This document shows, piece after piece, positions 23,201 to 33,753 of a stretch of DNA of 64,000 bases. The notes beneath the pieces were generated by a model, which did not search any database, was not told the origin of the DNA, and was given only the letters and a program-made list of their open reading frames with translations. Made by a program: the position numbers and the translations under genes. The stretch lies in contig NHNW01000002.1 of assembly GCA_002786025.1 (NCBI GenBank), positions 682,001-746,000 of the forward strand, read 5' to 3'. This DNA is from Zasmidium citrigriseum. Its lineage: Eukaryota; Ascomycota; Dothideomycetes; Mycosphaerellales; Mycosphaerellaceae. How positions within the stretch are numbered: position 1 is the first letter of the stretch; every line of letters begins with the position of its first letter.

Positions 23201-25755
23201 ACGCCTACTATTAGCTATAGCTATTTATCGGAAGGCATTTAAATTAACGTTACTACTATTACTAGCGGCGAAGTATAGGAAGATATAATATTAGGAAAAG
23301 ACGGCTTCTTCGTCTAGGAATTAGACTTAGATATAGACCGCTTTAAGCTCTATACAATAGTTAATTAAGCTCTACGCCTTTACTCCTTAAGTCCGACCGA
23401 CTTTAAGAAATATATAAAGAATAAGACCTTCGATATTAGCGATATAAAGAAGAGACTACCTAAAGAATTCTACGACTTCTTCGACGTCTTCGATAAAGCT
23501 AAAGCCGAGTCCTACCTAAACTCTCTCCCTTAATACTAAGAGGATCGCGACCTTAATATCGATTTCGTACTAAACGCTAAGATACTATTTAAGAGACTAT
23601 ACCTAATATCCTACGATAAACTCGCCGTAGTAAGGAAGTATATTTAAGATCTTATCGCGAAAGAAGTAATAAGGGAATCTAAATCTAAATACACGTCGCT
23701 AGTACTCCTTATTAGGAAACTAGGGGGTGGAATTAGAGTTTACGTCGACTATAGAGCCGTTAACGTAATTACCGTAAAGAACTAGTATCCCCTTCTATAT
23801 ATCCGTAAGACTCTTACCCGGATAAGCCGTACTAAGGTGTTTACGGTTTTAGATATAGTTACCGCGTTTAATCGACTCCGTATCCGTAAAGGCGACGAAT
23901 AGAAGACCGTATTTACTACTAGGTACGGTACCTTCGAATACCTAGTAGTACCGTTCGGATTATATAACGTACCTAGTACTTTTTAAGCGTATATTAACCG
24001 TATACTTAGGTCCTACGTCGATAACTTTGTATTAGTATAGATAGATAACTTAATTATCTATAGCGATAACCTAGTAACGTACGTAGAGTATATATGTAAA
24101 GTACTCTAGCGCCTTAGAGATACTAACCTTCTACTCGATATTAATAAGTATAAGTTCTTTATATAAGAAGTCTACTACCTCGGCGTAATTATTACTACCT
24201 TAGGCCTACGGATAGATCTAGAGAAAGTTAAAGCTATTACTAGCTAGTAAACTCTAACCTATCTAAAGGACGTATAGGTATTCCTCGGACTAGTAAACTT
24301 CTACCGACGATTTATCCGCGATTACTCTACTATTACGTTCCTATTAATATTAATATCTCGTAGATAGAACTTACTAACTAAGAAACCGTTTAGCTAGAGC
24401 CCGTAGTATAAATACGCCTTTTAAGAACTAAAGTAAGTATTTACTACTATACTAGTCCTTACCTACTACGATCCTACGAAACCCTATATTATAGAAATAG
24501 ACTTATCTAATCGAGTATTAGCTAGTATACTCTCCTAGAAAGACGACGACGGCCTACTATACCTAGTTATATTCTTCTCTAAGAAGATAAACCCCGCCGA
24601 ATATAACTACGAAATATATAATAAGGAACTAATAGCTATTATTAAAGCTTTCGAAGAATAGAGACTAGAACTTATCTACGTACTAGAACTAACTCGAGTT
24701 ATTACTAACTATAAAAGCCTAGAGTACTTTATAATAACGAAGTAATTAAATAGGCGCTAAGCGAGATAGTCGGAGTTCCTTTCTAAATTTAACTTTAAAA
24801 TCGAGTATCGACTAGGTAAATAGGGAATAAAACCTAATAGTCTTACTAGACGTATATAGGATATAGACGCTATAGAAGACCTCGAGTATCGAATATAGGC
24901 GCTATTAAAACCGTACTAACTCTATAAGTCTATACGACTAACCGACGATACTACTAAAGCCTAGGCTTAACGACTAGTAGCGATTCGTATCCTTAGAGAA
25001 GACTAAGAGTCCCTAAAAGACTAAATCGCTCTCCTATATTAGAAAGATTAACTTACTTAGGCTATCGTATAATCCCTAGAGAATAAGGAGGCTCGACTCC
25101 CTAAGCGTTTCGCTAATTATAAGATTAACTTAAGCGAATACCGTAAAGATAGACGATACCTTAAGATTAAGAATAAGATATACGTCCCTAATAATAAGGA
25201 CCTCCGCTCCTTAGTTATACGGTACTACTACGACGCTCTACTCGCTAGCTATCCTAGTAGAGATCGTATATATAATCTACTATTACGTATATATACGTAG
25301 CCTAGTATATACGAGTAGGTATAGTAATATACTTATAACTATATAAGCTATCGAGTATTACGATCTAATTACGACGCCTACTAAGGACTCCTTAAATAGC
25401 TACCTATCCCTTAAGGAGTATATTAAGAAGTTACTATAGACTATATTATAGGGCTACTAGATAGCGAGCTAGATAGAACTATCTATAATAACGTTCTTAC
25501 CGTTATAGACTAGCTTACGAAGCGTAAATACTTTATACCTATTAAAGACCTTACTCCCTAAATAGTAGTAGAAGTAGTCGCCCGAGCTATAATTAAAGAC
25601 TAAGGTATCTTTTAAGTCGCTATTACTAATAGAGGTATATAATTCTTAGACTCTTTCTACTAATAGCTATATACCTTACTCGGTATTAAGTAATACTTTT
25701 TAATAGCTTTCTATCCTTATACTAATAGATAGTCGGAACGTACTAACTAGATACT
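20250..25755 (+). pseudogene. Outer element gag-pol remnant, up to the nested insertion
   Basis: A retrotransposon gag-like domain is readable around 21,700-22,230, followed by a short zinc-knuckle-like region near 22,330-22,470. A protease-like motif with the altered DSG triad lies near 22,845. Reverse transcriptase spans about 23,560-24,330, with recognisable blocks for the LDI-AFN-IRI motif, the FGL-N-P-TF motif and the active-site loop. RNase H follows (about 24,440-24,760), then integrase from about 25,130 with the first and second acidic residues and the C-terminal glutamate (SERTN) near 25,735. All frames carry many RIP-made stops. The sequence is broken at 25,760 by the nested element and resumes at 32,483. 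Confidence 0.85.
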
Positions 25756-25760
25756 AGAGG
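25756..25760. repeat. Target-site duplication AGAGG of nested element, left copy
   Basis: AGAGG precedes the left LTR of the nested element and is repeated exactly at 32478-32482 after its right LTR. This marks insertion into the outer integrase region. Confidence 0.92.
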
Positions 25761-25933
25761 TATAAGGGGACTATATAATAGGGTTAGGCGTAAATAATCT
25801 AATATTCGACGAGCTATCTAGAAGAAGGGCGAGGGAAGCGGAGTAGTTATAGGCCTACTAAGCTAGGCGTTAGCGGGCCGAGCTAGAGTTACGTAACTAC
25901 GCGTAACTTAGGCGTCGATATTAGCCTATAATA
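25761..25933 (-). repeat. Nested element LTR (3' LTR in its own orientation)
   Basis: This 173-bp copy aligns without gaps to 32305-32477. Fifteen positions differ: six differences are coupled CG versus TA dinucleotides and three are single G/A differences. Both copies lack CpA and TpG. The ends read TATA...ATA, as expected of TG...CA after RIP. Confidence 0.92.
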
Positions 25934-25953
25934 CTACCCCCCCCTTTAAAATA
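25934..25953 (-). other. Polypurine tract of nested element
   Basis: A run of eight C followed by TTTAAAAT on the + strand reads on the - strand as ATTTTAAA plus eight G next to the 3' LTR. This is the expected plus-strand primer and fixes the orientation of the nested element. Confidence 0.8.
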
Positions 25954-26899
25954 GGCGCTATCTATAGTAGCCTATAACTATAGCCTTAAGCGGCTAGTAA
26001 CGCCTTCGTAAAGAGGACGTCGTCTTCTATATTAGCGTTATTACTATCTACGCTAATCTTCGATAGTACGGGTATTAGTTTATCCTACCTCGCTAGCTAT
26101 ATAGTAGACCTAGCCTATACTAGTAAGTTAGCGTTAGCGGTAGTAGTAGCGCTACTTATAGTTTAAGCCGCTATAGGTCTAGTAACGAGCGGGCTATCTA
26201 GTACTAGCTTGCTAGGGTATATATAGGTAGAAGGCTACTTTAAACCTAGTTTAGTTAGCTACTTATACGTAATCTACCCTAGCGGTAGGTAGAAGCTAGT
26301 AAGTTTAGGTTTAGTAGGGTAGTTAAAATAGAAGTTAGTAATAGTAGCTAGTACGTTAACGAAGACTTACGTAGCGGGCTCCTAGGTAGCCTCGCTATCT
26401 AGGTATCCTTTCTATCTTATAAGGTATTAAACGCCTTTTCTACGCTTCCTTAAGTTAAGGATAGTATCTACCTCGTAGTAGTCTTCGATACGGTTAGCTT
26501 ACGTAACTTAAATTATAGGTAGCTAGGTACTAAGGTCGACGTTAGGAGGGTAGGGTTTTAATAGATTAGGGCTAAAGGTATTATATATAGTAATAGAAGT
26601 AGGATTTAGATCGAGTTTAAAAGCTTTACCTCCGTAGAGGACGTTAGTAATCGCTACTAGACTATACTACTTAATATCTAGTTTCTTAGAAGGATAGGAG
26701 GTAGCCTAGTTTCGCGTATCGATATAGACTCGGTCGCCTACTTAATATAGCGGAGGGACTACTCTATACGTATTAGCGTAGTCGGCCTACGTTTACTAGG
26801 CTAGTTAAATCTAGTCGCGGAGGAAGGATTAGATATCGCGTATACGAGCTATAAAGCGACTAGCGGCTTTAGTAGATAGGTATTAGGCGCTAGGAAGGG

Positions 26900-29800
26900 T
26901 TTATAGTTAAGGTAGTAGCGTAGATATATTAGTACGAAGATTATAGGCTATCTTAGCGAAGGTTAGCGAGATTCTAGTTAACTTATATACGTTATTATTA
27001 TATATAACTTAAAATAGAGGTAGCTAGTCTATCTAGTCGTTTTAGGCGTAAGAGACGAACGTACAAAGGAAGCGCTCTATACTCTTATTAGTATTTTCGG
27101 CTTAACCGTTAGTCTAAGGGTAGAAGGTAGTTAATAGGCGATAATTAATATTTAATAGCTAGTAAAACCGACGCTAGAAGGCGGAGATCTATTACGAACC
27201 TCGGTCGCTAATAATACGTAGAGGGAGGCCGTAGTAGCGGTAGTAGCGATTAACTATAACGTATACGATATACTCGGCTTCTATAGAGAGGATACTAATC
27301 GTTTCTATACCCTTCCCTAGGCGGTCTATAATAGTAAGGATATTAGAGTATTCCTAGCTATCGAGAGAGTATTTATAGGTAGGTAGCGAGACTATAAAGT
27401 CTATAGCGATATCGCTCTAAAGATCTAGAGGCGGTAGTAGAGATTAGAGTAACCTAGCTTTAAGGTCGTTAGCCTATTTATTAGATAGGTAGTTATAATA
27501 GTTTTTGTATACCTATCTAGCTATATAAGATAGGCTAGCCTAAAGGAAGTCTCTCTAGATACTATCGAGGGTCTTAGCTCTACCTATATAGCCGTAGTTC
27601 TTATAGTACTATATAGCGATACTACGGTAGAGTTCGGAGTTACTAGGTACGTAGAGGGTATATAAGCCGTACTAGTTCTTAACGTAGATAAGTCTATCGA
27701 TAACTTTAGCTTCTCTATCGTCGATCTTCTAGGCGCGGAGTAGTTTCGAGAGGGCGCTAGTAGAGATCTAACCGACTACGTCTTATACTTCGGAGTCGGT
27801 AGTATAGGCTTATCGAATAGTATAAAGGAGCTTAGGCTCCTAATAAAGTTCGAGGCTAGTAGAGCTAAGGTTAATATTATTAGAGTAAACGAGGTTCTTT
27901 ACTAGTAATAGCGTACGAAGCTACTATATAAGTCGGGGGTTAGATAGATTAGAAGGGCGATCTTAAGGCCTCCTCGTTAGGCTATTAGGCTTAGTACCTT
28001 AGGTCCTAGGTCGATAGATAACTTTAAAGAAGAACTAAGATAGGAACTCGGACTAGCGGGCTTATCGTCTATTAAGTTACTTACTAGTAGTAAAATACTC
28101 TAGGTTCTTATAGTCGGAGTAGACGAGAACTAGCTTACCCTTAGGCTTAGGGTTAGTACTATTAGTACCCTCGTCGTAGTAGGATATAAGTTTAGGTCGC
28201 TATTCCTCGAAGGCTTTAATAATAGCTAATAGCTCCTTATCGTAGATATTATAGTTATATTCCTATAGTAATATCTTCTTAGATATATAGGCGATAGGAC
28301 GTAGGATACCTTTATCGTTATATTAAGAAAGTACTATAGTAGTAACGAAGTTAGAAGTATTAGTTTCGACGATAGTAGTACGTCCTAGTACGAAGTAAGC
28401 GAGGACCGTATTACTAGTAAAAGCGGCTTTAAGGGCGGTAAAGGCGGTCTTATAGTCGCTAGACTAGTACTAATACGCTTGATCTTTAGTCTTACGGGTA
28501 AGGTTCGTTAAAGGAAGGGCGATCTTAGAATACCTATATACGAACTATTAGTAAAAGTTAGCGAAGCTAAGGAAGGATAGTATATCCTTAACTAACTATA
28601 GTATCTACTACTTATATATAGTAGCTACCTTAGTAGGATCTATACGGATACTATTAACCCCGATAATAAGGCTAAGGTACTTAGTTTACTTAACGTAGAA
28701 CTCGTACTTATTAATATCGAGCTATAAGCTAGCGGCTCGGAGCTTATCGAGTACTTTTCGAACGTATATAACGTATTCCTTATAGGTATCGCTAAAGATA
28801 AGGAGGTCGTTAAGGTAGGCTAATACGAAGTTATTAAGGTAGTTATAGAGGGAATCGTTAATATACGATTAAAAGGTTCTAGGTACGTTATAGAGTCTAA
28901 ACGGTATTACTAGGTACTCGAACTATCTATACCGTATAGTAAAGGCGGTCTTCTATTCGTCGCCTTCTACGATTCGAATATAGTTAAAAGCGGTAATAAC
29001 GTCGAGTTTAGTATACTACTACTTACTAGCGATCTTATTTAGTATATCCTAAATAAGGGGTATTAGATAGCGGCTCTTAATCGTTAATTCGTTAAGAGCT
29101 TAGAAGTCTTAATAGACTCGTAAACTACTACTCGGTTTACGTACTATAAGAACTAGCGAGGTAGCGGATAAGGAGCTAGGCTAAATATTTCCTTTCTCGA
29201 GTTAGTTATTAGTCTACTTCTTAATTACCTCGTTCTTAATAGCGGATATTAGTCTAGGACGGATATAGGGTAGTTTACTATTATCCTTTAGGTAGATCTT
29301 ATAGTTAGTAGGTCGATAAGGGGGTAGCTTATTAGCCTCTCTATATAACTAAACATTAGCCTAGTCCTAATATTCTCGTAGTAAGCGATTAAGAATATCC
29401 TCGTCCTTATCGCGTATTTATATAAATTTAGTAACGTTAGAGGGTATATATATAGCGTAGGTATACGTAGGGTTATTAGAGGCGAGAGGGACGTCTACGA
29501 TAGGAGCTTATAGATAATATAGGAAGACTTCTACGCCTTCTTACTAAGCGTATATACTAAACGCCTAGGCGCCTACCTCCTTAATATCGTCGAAGTCTCT
29601 ATCCTAAAGGGATCGAGGAGGTAGCTAGTAGGTCTATTTAGAGCTAGAAGGATAGTAGATATAGAAAGGCGTAGGTTAGACGCCTCGTAGTACGTCGACG
29701 GTTACGTCTTTATAGGGACTATAACTATAATAGCTAGATTAAGTAAAGGTAAGGCGGTCTTTTCGCTAGTCTTTATAGGGCTAGTACTTTTAGTACTAGT

Positions 29801-32000
29801 CCTAGCCTAAAGAGAGATTATATCTAAGGTTAGCTATAAAGTAGTTAATCTTTTTAGAGTAGCCGCTAATATCTAGTCGTAGGATAGTATAGTATATAAT
29901 CGTAGCTACTACCTTAGAGAGGTCGGCTAAGCCTAGAGGAATCGGATTTTATAGTAGTAGTAGGGGTAGATTATAGTATTACGCGAAGAGTATATTATAG
30001 AAAGAAGCGGTACTACTATTATTAAGGAAAATTATTATATTATAACCGTTAACTATACTAGGGACGACGAAGTACTCGTTAATATCTAGGGCGTCGTCGT
30101 AGTTCGGTTCTATAGATAGTATAAAGGAAAAGGTTAATAATAAGGTATATAGTTCTAGTAATATACTCGAGCTACTACTATTCGTCGCGCTCGAATAGTA
30201 GTTTAGGCTTTTAGGGCCTCGCCTATAGAAGCTACTATAGCGGTACTACTAATATTAGTACTAGTAGTAGGAGTTAGAGTAGATAGCGCGTTAGTATCCT
30301 TAGTAAACTAGGCCGCGCGCTAGAAACTAAAGAGGGGGTAGGTATCGTTATCTAGTCTATAACTAACGCGGCGGTACCGCTTATAGCGGTTCTTACGCTA
30401 ATACTACTTAGCGAGCTTAGGTATTATCTTAGGTAGGTTATAGAACTTAGTAGGTTAATCGCGCTATAGCTTAAGACTATTTACTAGTAGGCGGTTAGTA
30501 TTTAACTAGCTACTATTACTAGCGCCGTTACCCTTTAGCTTATTATTACTAGAGTTACCTCCCTTATTATAAGGATAGAGGTCTTCGATAATAGAGTTCT
30601 CCTACTAGAGACGCTAGTAGAGAGCGACGAGCTTAGCTAGCGTCGAGTAGTCTTAGAGGTAGAGAACTATCTTATACTTAACGCTTAATTTCTTATAGAG
30701 CTTAGTAGCTTCTATCTTTAGGCCTTACTTACTAGATATCTTAGGGATAAAAGCGTTAATCTTCTAGAACTTTAGGTAGAACTTAGAGAACTTCTCGTTT
30801 AGTCCTATTACTAATTAGTCTATCTAGTATTAGGTATTACTAATAGCGTTATATACGCTAAAGTAGTTATCGAGGTAGTTTAAGTAGTCGCGGATAGAGC
30901 AGAAGTACTCGCTAGTTACGAATAACTTCTTAAGCTATAGAGTAGGGGGAATTATTCCCTTAATAGTACCGTAGGTAGTACTAGTAGTATAGGAAAGGAC
31001 GTAGTAGAGGGCGGCGTTAATATCGTAGAACCTAGTAATAGCGAGCTTTATACCTAGCGAGTTAAGCTATTCTTCGAGTATAAACTTATTATTACTAGAG
31101 AACTTCTTAGGATCCTTAACGTCGCGGCTAGTCTTTATACTATTAAGGAGAGTAGAGTCGTAGATAGCTAAATCGTTTAGTCTATTAGTATCGCTATTAG
31201 AGTTAGACTAGTAGAGTTAGCGGCTCTTCTTCTTACGAGTATTATATCGAGGGCGGCGGTTGTCTTCGCTACTAGAAGAGTCTAGGTTAGAGGAATTAGA
31301 TAGCTTAGAGCGCTAGCGATAGCGCTAAGCTAGCGAGGAGTCTAACTCGGACTCTAGAGTAGGTATACTAGAGCGCCTACTACTAGAGCGTTAGTTCGAG
31401 TTAGTATACTACTTCTTAAGAGCGTCGTACTTCTTCTATAGGGTATCTAGGCTATCCTCGAGTTAGCCTTTAGCTTACTCTACTAGTAATTTATTAGACT
31501 CGGCCTACTTAGCTAACTAGTATACCCTACTCTTCTTATCTTATATCTTAGAGAGTTTCTTATTTAGAGCTTAGATCTTAAGAAGCGCCTTCTTAAACTT
31601 CTCTTTATTTAGGTTATTAGCTCGTAGAAGGATATTAGTAGTAGTAATAGTATTATTATAGTTCTAGGCTAGCTTATAGAGTAGTAGGTATATTTTATTA
31701 GGGTTAGCCGTAACTTTAATAGCGAGTACCTCTAGTATAAGGTCTTTTAGGGTATCGAGAGGGACGCGGATAGTATCGCTATTTTCTTCCTTATCTTTAA
31801 TATTAATAGCGGTTTTAGTACCCTCCTTATTTAGATCTACTTAGGCGAAGAACGTAAGATCGAGGAGTTTAAGGGTATTAGTAGGGACTATACCTTCTTT
31901 AGGTAGCTCGTTAAGGATATCTAGTTTAGTCTCGTAGTACTTATAGAATAGGTTAGGATTAGGCTCGAGGTCGTCGTCTCGGCTAATAGTATTCTAGGTA
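26900..32000 (-). pseudogene. Nested element gag-pol remnant
   Basis: Reading the - strand gives the order gag-like, protease-like, reverse transcriptase, RNase H and integrase. The clearest blocks are the RT segment KLDVITAFN followed by GDE-x-K near 28,960-29,020, the RT active-site loop near 28,830, the RNase H segment near 28,200-28,240, and the integrase acidic residues near 27,210 and 27,100. The second active-site aspartate codons of RT and protease show Asp-to-Asn changes expected of RIP. No chromodomain was recognised here, though the 3' part (25.9-26.9 kb) was hard to read. Confidence 0.8.
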
Positions 32001-32304
32001 TTAGTCGTAGTATATAGATAGGTAAAGAGGATCGAGTTACGCTTAAGCGCTAGTAGTAGTCGTAGGTAGGCGATAGCGCCTAGGGTCTCCTCTTCGGCTA
32101 TAGCGGATAATAGATAAGAGGAATAGTAGAAGAAAGTAGAAGGTACTTAACCTTAATAGACTATAGTAGGTAGTAGTAGAGAGTCTCGTCTCGACTCGAG
32201 GGTAGATAGGTAGAGTAGCGGTAGCGCTTATTAAAGGCGCTATAGTCGCGGTAGAGGTAGAGGACGTTATAGAAGAGCGTCTAATATTATATAGTCGAAT
32301 ATAC

Positions 32305-32477
32305 TATAAGGGGACCGTATAATAGAGTTAGGCGTAAATAATCTAATATTCGACGAGCTATCTAGAAGAAGGGTAAGGGAAGCGAAGTAGTTATAGGCCT
32401 ACTAAGCTAGGCGTTAGCGAGCTAAGCTAGAGTTACGTAACCGCGCGTAACTTAGGCGTTAACGTTAGCCTATAATA
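32305..32477 (-). repeat. Nested element LTR (5' LTR in its own orientation)
   Basis: This is the partner of 25761-25933 with identical length. The primer-binding site should lie immediately to its left on the + strand, but heavy mutation prevents assigning a primer tRNA. Confidence 0.92.
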
Positions 32478-32482
32478 AGAGG
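32478..32482. repeat. Target-site duplication AGAGG of nested element, right copy
   Basis: This exact repeat of 25756-25760 directly follows the right LTR of the nested element. Confidence 0.92.
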
Positions 32483-33270
32483 TTTATCTACGATTATATA
32501 TTAATTATCTATAGAATAACTAGGTAAGGTAGTTATAGATAGCTAAATTTGCCGCTAATAATATAGTAAACGAGTCTACTAGAGTTTTACTCTTCTTCGT
32601 AACCTTAGGTCGAAATCTAGTTCTATACGTATAGAAGCCTAAGGTATCTACTAAGATAACGCTCGTACGCTAAGAAGCTAAGGATTTCGCCTCCGAACTT
32701 TCCGCTATTTAATAACACTATTAAGAGTCTATCTAAGTAGTATAGGAACGGTATACTAAATACGATAAGGTAGAACTAGTACGCGTATACTAAGTCGGCG
32801 ACCTCGTCTAGCTCGACGCCCGTAATATCCGCACTAAGCGACCGTCTAAGAAGCTAGATCGTAAGTAACTCGGCCCCTTTCTAGTATAGAAGATAGTTGC
32901 TACTAATGTCTATAAACTCGACCTTAGTAAGTAGAACTAGTACCGTATACACGACGTGTTCTATACTAACCTTTTACGCCCGGCGGTAACCGACCTACTA
33001 CTAGGCTAAGTCGAGGATATACTAGCACCCGACATTATCGAGGGTAAGGAAGAGATAGAAGTTAAGGAAGTTGTTTCGAGTCGGCGGAAAGGCAGATAGA
33101 AGAAACTCTACTATACTATCGAGTAGGTAGGCGGAGACATTACCGAAGAAGCTAAAGAAGTAGTAATATACGTAGACGACGCCGTCGCGGATTTCTACTA
33201 TCGAAACCTATCGGCCCTACGCCCTTATAGATATAAGCCTCCTAAAGGATAGGAGCTACTACAAAACCTC
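32483..33270 (+). pseudogene. Outer element integrase C terminus with chromodomain-like tail
   Basis: The outer frame resumes after the nested insertion. Segments such as LDARNIRTKRPSKKLD and the following LGPF motif (about 32,810-32,890), then IHDVF and LLRP (about 32,945-32,985), are characteristic of Gypsy integrase C-terminal GPY/F regions. They are followed by a DIIEG, glutamate-rich, SRR-containing and later aromatic stretch (about 33,020-33,210) that looks like the chromodomain of chromoviruses. RIP density falls here, and several stretches are nearly intact. Confidence 0.78.
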
Positions 33271-33360
33271 TCTAGCTTAACTATCGGTCTCTAGCCTCTT
33301 ACTAGCTCCCTAGCGCAAATTAGCCTACGAAGGACTTCTAACGCCCAACACTTAAGTGGA

Positions 33361-33428
33361 CCGAAAGTTATCGCGTTCCCCTACAGGCCGAAAGCTATCG
33401 CGCCCTGCACTAGCCGAAAGTTATCGCG
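33361..33428 (+). repeat. Three tandem copies of CCGAAAGYTATCGCG near the element 3' end
   Basis: The 15-base motif occurs at 33361-33375, 33388-33402 and 33414-33428, spaced 26-27 bp apart, between the chromodomain region and the 3' LTR. The linkers differ in sequence. It may be a noncoding 3' repeat of the retrotransposon. Confidence 0.8.
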
Positions 33429-33582
33429 CTAGTCAAGTCGAGGACAATAGTCTCCGAGCGTATAGTCTGTTCCCTACCCCTCGGAAGGCGATGCCTAGTA
33501 AGTAGTAGCACATGGGGACATATATAATATTAATATAGAACATGATTTACCAGCACAGGTCTTACCGGAGTAGAGACTGTTT

Positions 33583-33594
33583 AGACGGGGGGAT
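33583..33594 (+). other. Polypurine tract of outer element
   Basis: AGACGGGGGGAT lies just upstream of the 3' LTR (start 33596), as expected for the plus-strand primer. It confirms + orientation. Confidence 0.7.
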
Positions 33595-33595
33595 C

Positions 33596-33748
33596 TGTCA
33601 CAGGGTCACCTAACCACGACATCACATGACTACTTTGTATCTAGCTTCCACACTGTAGGGTAGTGTGATCCTTTCCTTCTTCACAGACAGTTAACAATAT
33701 CATCACGAGTTGACTGCAAAACGCACGCCTCAATCTCACTCCGTGTCA
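33596..33748 (+). repeat. Right (3') LTR of outer element, almost free of RIP
   Basis: This 153-bp LTR starts TGTCACAGGG and ends CCGTGTCA. Only two of the 14 positions that differ from the left LTR appear mutated here, so it is close to the ancestral state. Confidence 0.95.
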
Positions 33749-33753
33749 GGTAC
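33749..33753. repeat. Target-site duplication GGTAC, right copy
   Basis: This exact repeat of 19634-19638 follows the right LTR directly. Confidence 0.95.

Larger units (their letters stand above)
25761..32477 (-). mobile_element. RIP-degraded Ty3/Gypsy LTR retrotransposon nested in the outer integrase
   Basis: This 6,717-bp element is flanked by 173-bp LTRs (25761-25933 and 32305-32477) and an AGAGG duplication. It is oriented opposite to its host. On the - strand, gag-like sequence (about 31.9-30.5 kb), a protease-like motif (near 30.0 kb), reverse transcriptase (about 29.4-28.7 kb, with KLDVITAFN and an active-site loop reading YLND), RNase H (about 28.3-28.0 kb, [13 protein letters not shown]) and integrase (about 27.7-26.9 kb, SDRGS and AENTN) appear in order. 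A C-rich tract beside the left LTR is its polypurine tract read from the other strand. Stops saturate every frame, so it is inactive. It must be younger than the outer element. Confidence 0.92.
19735..33340. other. RIP-saturated block with near absence of CpA and TpG
   Basis: Across about 13 kb the dinucleotides CA and TG are almost missing, while TA is very abundant and CG, CC and CT are retained. Scattered exceptions occur, for example near 22214, 23349, 23725, 23831, 24094 and 31261. From about 32,800 the excluded dinucleotides reappear gradually, and by 33,340 composition is near normal. This is the signature of repeat-induced point mutation acting on both strands (CpA to TpA) to near completion. 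Host exons on both sides are not affected. Confidence 0.92.
19639..33748 (+). mobile_element. RIP-degraded Ty3/Gypsy chromovirus LTR retrotransposon (outer), with a second element nested inside
   Basis: The element is bounded by 153-bp LTRs (19639-19791, 33596-33748) that begin TGTCAC and end in TGTCA (TATTA in the mutated left copy), and by GGTAC duplications. Without the nested insertion it is about 7.4 kb. In + orientation, gag-like sequence, an aspartic protease, reverse transcriptase, RNase H, integrase and a C-terminal chromodomain-like region can be read despite many stops, the order of Ty3/Gypsy chromoviruses. Stops arise where CAA, CAG and TGG codons became TAA or TAG. The reverse-transcriptase DD and the integrase TDRG aspartates appear as Asn, both explained by TpG to TpA change. 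It is inactive and lies inside a GH51 exon. Confidence 0.93.

Noticed and set aside
33361..33428. CRISPR-like array
   Set aside because: Only three short imperfect repeats with 11-12 bp spacers lie within a eukaryotic retrotransposon tail.
19640..33748. A biosynthetic or giant-element region hidden in the ORF-free stretch
   Set aside because: LTRs, target duplications and readable pol domains explain the stretch as two RIP-degraded retrotransposons. No cargo genes were recognised, although mutation limits detection.
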